The notes beneath the pieces are model-generated. The model searched no databases. It was given only the letters and a program-made list of their open reading frames with translations, and was not told the DNA's origin. From assembly GCA_028704385.1 (NCBI GenBank), contig JAQVLA010000011.1:1-64000 (forward strand): a stretch of 64,000 nt of DNA, written 5' to 3'. Of the stretch, positions 18,806 through 27,736 are shown piece by piece. Source of the stretch: Bacteroidales bacterium (lineage in GTDB: Bacteria; Bacteroidota; Bacteroidia; Bacteroidales; F082). Made by a program: the position numbers and the translations under genes. Position 1 is the first letter of the stretch; each line of letters opens with the position of its first letter.

Positions 18806-19848
18806 CACGATACTATTGAATTGGATTTGTGCTGACGCAGGATGACAGCGATCACAAACGGTGCACCGATCAGTGATGTCACCGCATTAATAGGTAAGCT
18901 TCCTTCAAAGCCCGGCAATCGCGCTATTAAATTGCATACAAGTGCTAAGATGATTCCGGTTCCTATCGAAGCCGGTATCAGCACCAAATGATTACTGGTT
19001 TTGAATAAATTACGCGCAATATGGGGGACTGCCAGGCCTATAAAAGCAATCGGCCCGGCATAAGCCGTTATCACTGCTGTGAGATAACCAGCAAGCAAAA
19101 TGATCAGTCGGGTGATCAAATGCGTATTTAATCCAAGATTTTCGGCATATCTTTCGCCTAACAATAACATATTCAACGATTTGGATAAATAAATACTGAA
19201 TATTAATCCAACTGAAATGGCAGAAACAAAATACGGAATCTGCATCCGGCTAACGCCCGAAAAAGTTCCCATTCCCCAGATGACAAAAGCCTGAATATCT
19301 TCTTTGCGGCTGTAAAAACGTAACAAACCTGTTAAAGCTCCGGCTAGATAAGCAATCATAATCCCAATAATCAGCAGGCTAACGATATGATTAACCCTGG
19401 AACTGGCTGCCATCAAAACGAACAAAACAGCTACAGCACCTGCCATAGCCGCCAGGCTGATACCCAAACTTCCGATCCAGCCCAAAGACGAGATAACAGT
19501 TCCGGCAAAACTCCCGCTAAAAAACAATAACAAGGCTACACCTAAACTGGCACCGCTGCTGATTCCTAAAATTGAAGGATCTGCAAGCGGATTTCTAAAT
19601 AAAGTTTGCAAAAGTAATCCTGCAACCGCCAGTCCTGCTCCGGCAAAAACTGCCACTAGCAATTGCGGGATGCGATAATCCCAAATAATAAGGGATTCAC
19701 CTGTTAATCCTTCATCATTAAAGAATAGAATCTGTATAACTGTTTGTGGGTCAATTAATACCGATCCCCAAAAAATATTTGCCATCATCAAAATGATAAT
19801 CCCAAGGCCGATCAGCAAAAAAACACTAACTAACCGCTTATTCGTCAT
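18805..19848 (-). CDS. FecCD/BtuC-type ABC importer permease
   Basis: 347 residues with about ten hydrophobic segments, typical for iron-siderophore/heme/cobalamin permeases. Family stretches: WDYRIPQLLVAVFAGAGLAV, QTLFRNPLADPSILGISSGA, GPIAFIGLAVPHIARN (the ATPase-coupling region) and GSLPINAVTSLIGAPFVIAV at the C-terminus. It overlaps the binding-protein gene by 11 bases and the ATPase gene by one. Confidence 0.92.
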   Translation of the reverse strand: MTNKRLVSVFLLIGLGIIILMMANIFWGSVLIDPQTVIQILFFNDEGLTGESLIIWDYRIPQLLVAVFAGAGLAVAGLLLQTLFRNPLADPSILGISSGASLGVALLLFFSGSFAGTVISSLGWIGSLGISLAAMAGAVAVLFVLMAASSRVNHIVSLLIIGIMIAYLAGALTGLLRFYSRKEDIQAFVIWGMGTFSGVSRMQIPYFVSAISVGLIFSIYLSKSLNMLLLGERYAENLGLNTHLITRLIILLAGYLTAVITAYAGPIAFIGLAVPHIARNLFKTSNHLVLIPASIGTGIILALVCNLIARLPGFEGSLPINAVTSLIGAPFVIAVILRQHKSNSIVS

Positions 19849-20986
19849 GGATTTCCTCTTTTAGTAATTGATGATAAACTGGTTTGTGTTCAGGTAATAA
19901 ATGTGGATGCAAAATAGCAATAAAATCAGCTAAGACCACATGAGGCTGAAACTGACTCGTTTCAAAATAAGCCGTTCTAAAAGTATTACAAAAGATGATC
20001 TTTCGGTTTCGAAAGGCTTTAAAACCAGCATAAATCTCATTCTCGTTCTTTAGGTCTTCATAAGAATAAGGTGCATCTGTAAAATGGGTAACAAACCAAA
20101 AATCGGCCTCCGAGGCCTGCGAAATAATGGTTTCCAAATCCAGCGCAACACTACCTGTTATATTGTTGCCCTTCCAAATATAATCCGCACCGGCATCCTT
20201 AAAAATCGTTGCCAGATAACTTTTTCCTCCGGGAACATACCACTGTTCGTTAAAGGCCTTATCCGACATGATTGTGGCTTTAGGCATGGTATCACTGATC
20301 AAAGATTTCAATTTAAAATATTCATTTTCAATGTGATCAAACCAGGCTTCTGTCACGGCCTCCTCACCGGTGAGCCATCCGATCACTCTTAACCATTCAG
20401 CACGACCCAAAGGGCTGTTTTCCAGATAATCCGGCCACATAAAAAGAGGTAAACCAGTTCGTTTCAATTGATCTATACTTACCTCCAGGCCTGGAGAATA
20501 TAAAATTAGTTCGGGCTGTAAACTAATGGTTTTCTCAAAATCGAGTATGCCGTTTTTCATCACATCTAATACAGAACCCTTTGCCAGTAACTCTTTCATC
20601 ACACTATCATATACAAATCCAGACTCAGAAATACCTAAAATAAGGTGTTCTTTTCCAATTTTTAAAAGTGGCGTCCATTGGGTAGATGAAAGTGCAATCA
20701 ATCCTTTTAAAGGTGTTTTAATTTTCTGAAATTTGGTAAAATCATCAGGAACCTGAGTGATTGAATCCTGCAATAAATAATGAGAAACTTCATTTGTATA
20801 AGGTGAGCGAATCTCTAACAATATGCCATATTCGACTTGTTCAGCTTTTATCATTTGCGCATGCCGCATCAAAGTATTAATGATAACATGTTTATTATCT
20901 GTCACTTCGAATTGACAACTTACAGCAAAAAGCCATAGAAAAATATAACCCAAACGAAATTTTGAAAACAAATCCTTAGTAGCCAT
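19838..20986 (-). CDS. Substrate-binding lipoprotein of the metal-chelate/cobalamin importer
   Basis: 382 residues. Met at 20986 is chosen because the lipobox (LWLFAVSC, Cys about residue 23) then sits correctly, and because the longer frame would run through the upstream co-chaperonin gene. The mature protein has the two-lobed TroA/FecB layout: LKGLIALSSTQWTPLLKIGKEHLILGIS, PELILYSPG, the long inter-lobe helix and FCNTFRTAYFE near the C-terminus. The ligand (siderophore, heme or B12) is undetermined, and no TonB-dependent receptor or cobalamin riboswitch is nearby. The start lies one base after the co-chaperonin stop. Confidence 0.82.
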   Translation of the reverse strand: MATKDLFSKFRLGYIFLWLFAVSCQFEVTDNKHVIINTLMRHAQMIKAEQVEYGILLEIRSPYTNEVSHYLLQDSITQVPDDFTKFQKIKTPLKGLIALSSTQWTPLLKIGKEHLILGISESGFVYDSVMKELLAKGSVLDVMKNGILDFEKTISLQPELILYSPGLEVSIDQLKRTGLPLFMWPDYLENSPLGRAEWLRVIGWLTGEEAVTEAWFDHIENEYFKLKSLISDTMPKATIMSDKAFNEQWYVPGGKSYLATIFKDAGADYIWKGNNITGSVALDLETIISQASEADFWFVTHFTDAPYSYEDLKNENEIYAGFKAFRNRKIIFCNTFRTAYFETSQFQPHVVLADFIAILHPHLLPEHKPVYHQLLKEEIHDE

Positions 20987-20987
20987 A

Positions 20988-21359
20988 TCATCGAAAATCT
21001 TCACGTTCCAGTAATAGGATGGCATGATGGGGAACAATGAAAAATTTTTCGCCATTAAAATGTACTTCGATTGCTCCCTTCTGCAAAAAAATGGCTTTAT
21101 CACCTACCTGGGCTTGTAAAGGAAGATAGCGTGTTTGCTCACTATTTTGTTGTTTCCAGGGCTCATCCTCAACATCTTGAGGAATTGGGATCGGATAACC
21201 AGGCCCGCATTTTACCACATAACCAGCCTGAATTTCTTCTTTGGAAGCATATCCGGGTGGTAAAAACAAACCGGTTCTGGTTTTATCTGGTGAAGATTTG
21301 GGTTTAATCAATACACGATCTCCAACTACAATAAGCTTCTCAAGCTGGTCAACCTTCAT
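20988..21359 (-). CDS. GroES-like (cpn10 family) co-chaperone, not next to groEL
   Basis: 123 residues with the cpn10 pattern: VVGDRVLIKPKSSPDKTRTG at the start (compare the GDRVLVKP stretch of GroES), a mobile-loop-like part (TGLFLPPGYASKEEIQAG), VVKCGPG and VGDKAIFLQKGAIEV. It is about 25 residues longer than GroES because of an insertion near residues 55-82 (IPIPQDVEDEPWKQQ...). No groEL is adjacent; instead the ABC importer follows one base downstream. I take it as a Bacteroidota GroES paralogue of unknown client, not the main GroES. Confidence 0.78.
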   Translation of the reverse strand: MKVDQLEKLIVVGDRVLIKPKSSPDKTRTGLFLPPGYASKEEIQAGYVVKCGPGYPIPIPQDVEDEPWKQQNSEQTRYLPLQAQVGDKAIFLQKGAIEVHFNGEKFFIVPHHAILLLEREDFR

Positions 21360-21396
21360 GTAAGTGGCAATTTTTTTAGCATTATTTTTGATAGCT

Positions 21397-21404
21397 CAAA
21401 AGTA
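21397..21404 (-). promoter_or_regulatory. -7 promoter box (TACTTTTG) for the co-chaperone/ABC importer run
   Basis: Minus-strand TAnnTTTG match 37 bases before the co-chaperone ATG, the only visible promoter for the whole minus-strand run down to the amidohydrolase. No well-spaced -33 box and no Fur-box-like repeat were recognised. Confidence 0.45.
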
Positions 21405-21446
21405 CAAAAAGGAAGGCAACAGTCGTACATTACCGAAAATTATGGA

Positions 21447-21454
21447 TACTTTTG
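21447..21454 (+). promoter_or_regulatory. -7 promoter box (TACTTTTG) for the small membrane protein-mutL run
   Basis: Exact TAnnTTTG match 31 bases before ATG 21486, diverging from the co-chaperone promoter 43 bases away. A TTG codon at 21459 lies only four bases after the box and is therefore an unlikely start. Confidence 0.5.
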
Positions 21455-21485
21455 TCTGTTGAATCAGCAAAGAAATAGTGCTAAC

Positions 21486-21797
21486 ATGAGATTTATCTTT
21501 TTCAGAACCAATAAGCCCAGAAGATTTTCGTATCGTCCGCGCTATTATGATCAGGACAAAGAAGCGCTTGAACGACGTAAAGCAGAAATGGGGCTGGAAG
21601 CAAAGCTTACTGAACAGGAAGCCAGAAGAATGCGTATGTCAGCCAGGTGGCGTAAACAAAATCCAGCCGACTTTGAAAATAAGTATAAACGAACAAGTTT
21701 CATCATTTATGGTTCTGTGGTATTGGTGGGCATTTATGTTATCTTTTTTACCGATTTAATTGATAACCTTATCCGTGCTTTCGGACTGACGATCTAA
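21486..21797 (+). CDS. Small single-pass membrane protein upstream of mutL, unknown function
   Basis: 103 residues: a basic, aromatic N-terminus (RTNKPRRFSYRPRYYDQ), a charged helix (about 22-55, rich in E, K, R and M), and one membrane segment near the C-terminus (FIIYGSVVLVGIYVIFFTDLI). No known domain is recognised. It is nine bases before mutL. I recall similar short basic proteins next to mutL in other Bacteroidales, but that is memory, not a search. Confidence 0.7.
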   Translation: MRFIFFRTNKPRRFSYRPRYYDQDKEALERRKAEMGLEAKLTEQEARRMRMSARWRKQNPADFENKYKRTSFIIYGSVVLVGIYVIFFTDLIDNLIRAFGLTI

Positions 21798-21806
21798 ATT
21801 GCTGAA

Positions 21807-23663
21807 ATGCTGACAGATATAATTAAACTCCTACCTGATTCCGTTGCCAATCAAATTGCTGCGGGTGAAGTAATTCAACGACCTGCATCTGCCGTTAAAG
21901 AACTGCTTGAGAATGCTTTGGATGCAGGAGCCACACAGATCGAACTGGTTGTTAAGGATGCCGGAAAAACTCTGATACAGGTAATTGATAATGGTTGCGG
22001 GATGTCCGAAACAGATGCACGTATGAGTTTTGAGCGTCATGCCACTTCTAAAATCCAGAAAGCCGATGACCTGTTTGCCATTCGTACCATGGGTTTTCGC
22101 GGAGAAGCACTGGCAAGTATTGCTGCCATTGCACAGGTTGAAATGAAATCAAAACGCAATGAGGATGAGCTTGGAACACAGATAAGTATCGAAGGTTCAG
22201 TTGTTAAAAGTCAAACCCCGGTTGCGATGAACAACGGCACTCAGCTTGCCGTAAAAAATTTGTTTTTTAATGTTCCGGCCCGGCGTAACTTTTTGAAATC
22301 CAATCCTGCAGAAATGAGACACATTGTAGAAGAGTTTCATCGCGTAAGCCTGATGCATCCTGAGGTCTCATTTAGTCTGATTAGTAATGATAAACAAATT
22401 TTTCACCTAAACACAGGCAACCTGAAACAACGTATTGTTGGCTTGTTTGGTAATGCTTACAACGAAAGGCTGCTACCCGTGTCACAACAAGCTGATACAG
22501 TGAATATACAGGGATTTATTGGCAAAGCTGTTTATGCCAAAAAAACACGTGGTGAACAATATTTCTTTGTCAACAAAAGATTTATCAGGCATCCGTATCT
22601 GCATCATGCCATCGAAAATGCCTTTCAAGAACTTTTACCAAAGGATAGTTTTCCTACTTATTTTATTAATATTCAGGTAGATCCTGCAGAGATCGACATC
22701 AATATTCACCCTACAAAAACAGAGGTAAATTTTCAGGATACCAAGCTAATTTATGCCATTTTACATGCGGCTGTAAAAAAGACGATCGGGCAGCACAACC
22801 TGTCACCTTTGATTGATTTTGATGAACCCACTGATGCCAGAATAGATTTTGGTGAAATAAGCAGGGCTAATCGTCCGGTAAGCCCTCCTTCTATTACAAT
22901 TGATAAAAGTTTCAATCCTTTTCATCAGGCTGAATCACAACACTTTAATCCCAGAACCACGCCTACTGATCAAGGCAATGAAAACTGGCGAATACTTTAT
23001 GACAATAATTCAACTGAAGATCGGAATTATGACAACAGTACGGAAATTCAACCTTCAATTGAAAAACCAGTTGAAAATGAAGACCTTCCCGGAAACAATC
23101 GTTTTCTGCAATTACGCAAAAGCTTCATTATTACTGCCATACGGAGTGGGTTGATGGTTATTGATCAGCACTTGGCACATAGCCGCATTCTGTATGAAAA
23201 ATACCTGAAACAACTTGAACGAGGACAGCAGGGATCGCAGCAGGAGCTTTTTCCGCATCAGATAAGACTTAACAGCGATGACGCAGCTGTTTTAAAGGAG
23301 ATTATGCAGGAATTAGCCATTTTGGGTTACCAAATCAATCCGGTTAGCAGCAATACGTTTGTCGTTAACGGTACTCCTGATGGACTGAATGACAAAGACA
23401 TACAAGAATTAATTGAACTAATGATTGAACAATACAAACGTAATTCACTTGATTTGCAGCTTCAAAAAAAACTCAATCTTGCCCGAACCATGGCTTCGCA
23501 AACGGCCATAAAATACGGCCAGGCATTAAGTGAACAGGAGATGACATCACTTATTGATCAATTATTTGCCTGTCAGGTTCCGGAGATCAGTCCGGATGGG
23601 CGCAAAATTATTGTTACTTTGCCACTTGAACAACTTCAACAACTTTTCAAACTGACACTATGA
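21807..23663 (+). CDS. mutL: DNA mismatch repair protein MutL
   Basis: GHKL ATPase linking MutS mismatch recognition to strand removal; 618 residues. N-terminal ATPase motifs: NQIAAGEVIQRPASAVKELLENALDAGA, DNGCGM, and TMGFRGEALASI. A transducer domain follows (FFVNKRFIRHP, INIHPTKTEVNF), then a poorly conserved linker about 345-430. The C-terminal dimerisation domain has DQHLAHSRILYE at 453-464, where endonuclease-type MutL has DQHAxxExxxxE, and SPDGRK at 595-600 where they have CPHGRP. Both metal-site motifs are therefore altered, so nicking activity is doubtful. It overlaps the first rhomboid gene by four bases (ATGA). Confidence 0.95.
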   Translation: MLTDIIKLLPDSVANQIAAGEVIQRPASAVKELLENALDAGATQIELVVKDAGKTLIQVIDNGCGMSETDARMSFERHATSKIQKADDLFAIRTMGFRGEALASIAAIAQVEMKSKRNEDELGTQISIEGSVVKSQTPVAMNNGTQLAVKNLFFNVPARRNFLKSNPAEMRHIVEEFHRVSLMHPEVSFSLISNDKQIFHLNTGNLKQRIVGLFGNAYNERLLPVSQQADTVNIQGFIGKAVYAKKTRGEQYFFVNKRFIRHPYLHHAIENAFQELLPKDSFPTYFINIQVDPAEIDINIHPTKTEVNFQDTKLIYAILHAAVKKTIGQHNLSPLIDFDEPTDARIDFGEISRANRPVSPPSITIDKSFNPFHQAESQHFNPRTTPTDQGNENWRILYDNNSTEDRNYDNSTEIQPSIEKPVENEDLPGNNRFLQLRKSFIITAIRSGLMVIDQHLAHSRILYEKYLKQLERGQQGSQQELFPHQIRLNSDDAAVLKEIMQELAILGYQINPVSSNTFVVNGTPDGLNDKDIQELIELMIEQYKRNSLDLQLQKKLNLARTMASQTAIKYGQALSEQEMTSLIDQLFACQVPEISPDGRKIIVTLPLEQLQQLFKLTL

Positions 23664-24508
23664 CGCAATTTCAACCGACAGGATTTAAAGTATTACCCAC
23701 TGTGGTAAAAAACCTGCTGATCATAAATGGATTGTTTTTTCTTGCAATGATAAGCTTTGGTGATGTCTTTCACATTGATCTGACTAAAATACTTGGACTT
23801 CACTATCTTAGTGCTTCAGATTTCAGACCTTACCAATTTATTACTTATATGTTTATGCATGGAGGCTTTGCACATATTTTATTTAATATGTTCGCCCTCT
23901 GGATGTTTGGAAACACCTTGGAAAACGTATGGGGACCCCGGCGGTTTTTGATTTATTATATGGTTACAGGAGTTGGTGCAGGTTTGGTGTATTTGATCTG
24001 GATCAGTTTTCAGATAAATCCTGTAATCAATGAGATCAATAATTTTCTGGAAACAAGAGATCTGGCTGCTTTAGGACATTTTACCTCCGAACATATTCGT
24101 CTTAATGAATTTTCAGGTTCAATTTGGCAGCAATTTCAGGGTTTTGAACAAAGTTTAAGGATATTATCCGCAAACCCAGAAAACGCACAGGCCATGCACA
24201 TGGCAATCAGTTTTATGGCCGATTACAAGGAATTCTACCTCAATCAGCACGTGGTGGTGGGGGCATCTGGAGCTGTTTTCGGGATTTTACTTGCTTTTGG
24301 TATGATGTTTCCAAATGCCGTCATATATTTGTATTTTGCCATACCTATAAAAGCAAAATACTTCGTTATTATTTATGGTGCTTTCGAGCTTTTTGAAGGT
24401 GTGATGAACAGGCCGGGCAGCAATATTGCTCATTTTGCACATCTGGGAGGCATGTTATTTGGTTATCTGTTAATTATGTATTGGAAAAAGAAAGGTGAAT
24501 TTCGATAA
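23660..24508 (+). CDS. Rhomboid-family intramembrane serine protease (1)
   Basis: 282 residues, six or seven membrane segments. Rhomboid signatures: HGGFAHILFNMFALWMFG (about 71-88), catalytic Ser in VGASGAVFGILLAFG (about 204-218), partner His in NIAHFAHLGGMLFGYL near the C-terminus. A hydrophilic stretch of about 60 residues (roughly 120-190) is inserted before the catalytic helix, longer than in GlpG. It overlaps mutL by four bases and precedes a second rhomboid by five, so the pair shares a transcript with mutL. Substrate unknown. Confidence 0.9.
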   Translation: MTQFQPTGFKVLPTVVKNLLIINGLFFLAMISFGDVFHIDLTKILGLHYLSASDFRPYQFITYMFMHGGFAHILFNMFALWMFGNTLENVWGPRRFLIYYMVTGVGAGLVYLIWISFQINPVINEINNFLETRDLAALGHFTSEHIRLNEFSGSIWQQFQGFEQSLRILSANPENAQAMHMAISFMADYKEFYLNQHVVVGASGAVFGILLAFGMMFPNAVIYLYFAIPIKAKYFVIIYGAFELFEGVMNRPGSNIAHFAHLGGMLFGYLLIMYWKKKGEFR

Positions 24509-24513
24509 AAGTT

Positions 24514-25416
24514 ATGAGTTCAAGCGCATCCGATTCAGTATTTTTGGCTGTAAAACAGTTTTTTAGGCAACGAAGTGTATTGCCCAGATTGATAATTATC
24601 AACACTGGTGTGTTCCTGCTCGTGTATGTTGTTAACCTTTTTTATTGGCTTTTTCAGCTTAAAACAGATACGGCCTTTATATCGCCATTAACCCGCTTGC
24701 TTGCTATTCCTGCCGATTTGAACCTGTTGATCCTAAAACCCTGGACGATATTTAGTTATATGTTTTTGCATGAAGGTTTCTTTCACCTTTTTTTTAATAT
24801 GCTGGTTTTATTTTTTGGCGGCCAGATATTTTTGCAGTACCTCTCATCGCTTAAATTGCTAAGCACCTACATTTTTGGAGGTTTGACAGGAGCATTTTTT
24901 TATGTATTGGCATACAATATTTTTCCTGTATTTTATGGAGTAGCTCAGGTTTCTGTTGCTTTGGGTGCCTCTGCTTCCGTGTTAGCGATTCTGGTTGCTG
25001 CAGCCACCTACGTTCCGCAATACACCGTGAATTTGGTTATCATTGGACCCGTCAAGTTAAAATATCTAGCCATTGTATTTGTTATCCTGGATTTTTTCAG
25101 CATACAGGGAAATAATCCTGGAGGCCATATTGCCCACCTGGGTGGTGCTCTTTGGGGTTTTTTATACATTTATTGGTACAAAAACGGCACGGACATCTAT
25201 AGTTTTTTTAATCGTTTTTATTCGAACAGGATGCAAGTGAAACCTGGCTACAAAAAAACAGTCAGGACGATGACGGATGATGAGTACAACCGTTTTCGCC
25301 ATGAAGAACAGGAAATGATTGATCAGATATTGGACAAAATAGCAAAAAACGGCTATAAAAGCCTCACTAACAAAGAGAAAGAGATATTATTCAAATCAGG
25401 AAATAAATCTTCCTGA
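24514..25416 (+). CDS. Rhomboid-family intramembrane serine protease (2)
   Basis: 300 residues. HEGFFHLFFNMLVLFFGG gives the first rhomboid signature, Ser in LGASASVLAILVA the nucleophile, and His in GGHIAHLGGALWGFLY the partner, so the Ser-His dyad is complete. A cytosolic C-terminal tail of about 75 charged residues (TMTDDEYNRFRHEEQEMIDQ and NKEKEILFK) resembles the short DUF6576-like tail of Bacteroidota rhomboids. Divergent enough from its neighbour that the duplication, if it is one, is old. It is followed by 87 bases and uvrB. Confidence 0.9.
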   Translation: MSSSASDSVFLAVKQFFRQRSVLPRLIIINTGVFLLVYVVNLFYWLFQLKTDTAFISPLTRLLAIPADLNLLILKPWTIFSYMFLHEGFFHLFFNMLVLFFGGQIFLQYLSSLKLLSTYIFGGLTGAFFYVLAYNIFPVFYGVAQVSVALGASASVLAILVAAATYVPQYTVNLVIIGPVKLKYLAIVFVILDFFSIQGNNPGGHIAHLGGALWGFLYIYWYKNGTDIYSFFNRFYSNRMQVKPGYKKTVRTMTDDEYNRFRHEEQEMIDQILDKIAKNGYKSLTNKEKEILFKSGNKSS

Positions 25417-25503
25417 GCTGTATATTGCTTGAAGTATTGTTGTAAAATTATAGTAAACAAGCTTTAATATTGGAAATGCATTTGACTAACATAGATTAAC
25501 GCC

Positions 25504-27522
25504 TTGAATTTTAAACTATCATCAGAATTCAAACCGACCGGAGATCAGCCGGAAGCTATCAAACAGCTGGTAGAAGGGCTGAAACGTGGAGATTCGTTTC
25601 AAACCCTGCTTGGTGTGACGGGTTCTGGTAAAACATTTACGGTTGCCAATGTTTTGGCAGAGGTAAACCGGCCGGCTTTGGTATTAAGTCATAATAAAAC
25701 ACTGGCAGCCCAGTTATATGGCGAATTTAAGCAGTTTTTCCCCGATAATGCTGTGGAATATTTTGTTTCGTATTACGATTACTATCAGCCGGAAGCGTTT
25801 ATACCTACCACTAACACTTATATTGAAAAAGACCTTTCGATCAATGATGAAATTGAAAAACTTCGGTTAAGCACCACCTCCGCCCTTTTGTCAGGACGAA
25901 GAGATGTAATTGTAGTATCTTCTGTTTCATGTATTTATGGGATTGGCAATCCGGATGACTTCAATAGTAATGTAATTTACCTTGAAAAAGGTCAACAGAT
26001 AAGTCGTAACCTTATTCTCCAGGCTCTGGTGAATGCTTTATACAGCAGAACAGATTTGGAGTTAAGCCGAGGCAAATTCAGGGTAAAAGGTGATACTTTG
26101 GATGTGTATCCTGCATACAGCGACACAGCTTTCAGGATTATTTTCTGGGGAGATGAGATAGATAAGCTCGAAACCATTGAGGCTGAGAGCGGTAAACGAA
26201 TTGAATCCTTAAATGAGATCACGATTTTTCCGGCAAATATTTTTGTCACATCTCAGGACAAAATGAAAGAGGCAGTACGCGAAATTCAGGATGATATGTT
26301 TAATCAGGTGGCCTATTACAAAGAAATAGGAAAATTTGAAGAAGCTAAAAGACTGGAAGATCGTGTAACATACGACATCGAGATGATGCGTGAACTTGGC
26401 TATTGCAGCGGCATTGAGAATTACTCGCGTTATTTCGATGGCAGAAAACCCGGAACACGGCCATTCTGCCTGCTGGATTACTTTCCGGACGATTTCGTTA
26501 CAATAATTGACGAAAGCCATGTTACCATTCCTCAGTTACGTGCCATGTATGGAGGTGATCGTTCAAGAAAGCAAACGCTCGTGGAATATGGATTTCGGTT
26601 ACCTTCGGCCCTTGACAACCGTCCATTGAAATTCGATGAATTTGAAGCCATCACCCAACAAATTATCTATGTGAGTGCAACGCCTGGCGATTATGAGTTA
26701 CAACAATCAGAAGGGGTTTTTGTGGAGCAACTGATCAGACCCACCGGATTGTTGGACCCTGTCATTGAGGTACGTCCAAGTATCAATCAGATTGATGATT
26801 TGCTGGATGAAATCTCAGCAGTGGTTGATCAGAAACAGCGTGTGCTGGTAACCACACTTACCAAGCGAATGGCAGAAGAGCTAACCAAATATCTGAACAA
26901 ATTAAATGTGAGCTCCAGGTATATTCATTCGGATATTGACACCCTCGAACGTGTTGAAATTATGCACGGACTTAGGAATGGATCCTTTGATGTTTTGGTT
27001 GGGGTAAACCTGTTAAGAGAAGGTTTGGATTTGCCCGAAGTTAGCCTCGTTGCCATTTTAGATGCTGACAAAGAAGGTTTTTTAAGATCAGAACGTTCAC
27101 TAACCCAGACTGCAGGACGAGCTGCCCGCAATGTAAATTCGAAAGTAATCATGTATGCTGATAACATCACCGGATCGATGCAGCGAACCATTGATGAGAC
27201 TAACAGAAGACGATCAAAACAATTGGCATACAACGAAAAACACAATATCACGCCCCGCAGCATCATCAAATCAATGTACAATGTACTTGGACATAAACCA
27301 AAAACAGATCAGGATAACGTCTATCCATTTGCTGCTGCCGAGCCAGCTGTCGTTGCTGATCCCATAATCACTTACCTAAGTGAGGCAGATCTTAAAAAAG
27401 CCATTCAAAATGCAAAAAAAGCTATGGATGCAGCTGTTAAAGAACTTGATTTTATTGAAGCTGCCAGATTGAGAGATGAGATTAAATTATTTGAAGATCA
27501 GTTAAATAAAATCCGTACTTGA
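25504..27522 (+). CDS. uvrB: Excinuclease ABC subunit B
   Basis: Damage-verifying helicase-like subunit of nucleotide excision repair, 672 residues as usual. Visible: start FKPTGDQPEAIKQL, Walker A GVTGSGKT, the YYDYYQPEAFIP beta-hairpin, TIIDESHVTIPQ (DEAD-like motif), SATPGDYEL, GVNLLREGLDLPEVSLVAILDADKEGFLRS, the QTAGRAARN motif VI and the C-terminal UVR motif (AVKELDFIEAARLRDEI) that contacts UvrC. The only usable start is TTG at 25504: an in-frame TAG lies at 25492 and no ATG lies between. Homology begins at residue 2, so the TTG start is well supported. Confidence 0.95.
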   Translation: MNFKLSSEFKPTGDQPEAIKQLVEGLKRGDSFQTLLGVTGSGKTFTVANVLAEVNRPALVLSHNKTLAAQLYGEFKQFFPDNAVEYFVSYYDYYQPEAFIPTTNTYIEKDLSINDEIEKLRLSTTSALLSGRRDVIVVSSVSCIYGIGNPDDFNSNVIYLEKGQQISRNLILQALVNALYSRTDLELSRGKFRVKGDTLDVYPAYSDTAFRIIFWGDEIDKLETIEAESGKRIESLNEITIFPANIFVTSQDKMKEAVREIQDDMFNQVAYYKEIGKFEEAKRLEDRVTYDIEMMRELGYCSGIENYSRYFDGRKPGTRPFCLLDYFPDDFVTIIDESHVTIPQLRAMYGGDRSRKQTLVEYGFRLPSALDNRPLKFDEFEAITQQIIYVSATPGDYELQQSEGVFVEQLIRPTGLLDPVIEVRPSINQIDDLLDEISAVVDQKQRVLVTTLTKRMAEELTKYLNKLNVSSRYIHSDIDTLERVEIMHGLRNGSFDVLVGVNLLREGLDLPEVSLVAILDADKEGFLRSERSLTQTAGRAARNVNSKVIMYADNITGSMQRTIDETNRRRSKQLAYNEKHNITPRSIIKSMYNVLGHKPKTDQDNVYPFAAAEPAVVADPIITYLSEADLKKAIQNAKKAMDAAVKELDFIEAARLRDEIKLFEDQLNKIRT

Positions 27523-27659
27523 ATTTTTGCCCGAATGATTTTTAGTATAATTCTGTTATTCAATAACTTAGCGGGTTTTTCTTATTAATAACATAAAGTT
27601 ATTAACTAGATACTGTAAATAACTTGGCTTATTTATATCTTTATTCACAGTTAATTCCC

Positions 27660-27667
27660 TAATTTTG
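27660..27667 (+). promoter_or_regulatory. -7 promoter box (TAATTTTG) before the polysaccharide locus
   Basis: Exact TAnnTTTG match 69 bases before the first gene of the exopolysaccharide run and downstream of uvrB by about 140 bases. No TTTG box at the usual 18-base distance was found, so an activator may be required. The rest of the 214-base gap between uvrB and this run shows only AT-rich sequence. Confidence 0.5.
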
Positions 27668-27736
27668 CTTACATATAGTAAAAACCTGATAAGTCAACCC
27701 GAGCATATAAACCTACTTCTGATTTAACTTAACAAA

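Noticed and set aside
20988-21359. Calling this the housekeeping groES
   Set aside because: No groEL follows and the protein carries an extra segment of about 25 residues, so I call it GroES-like only.
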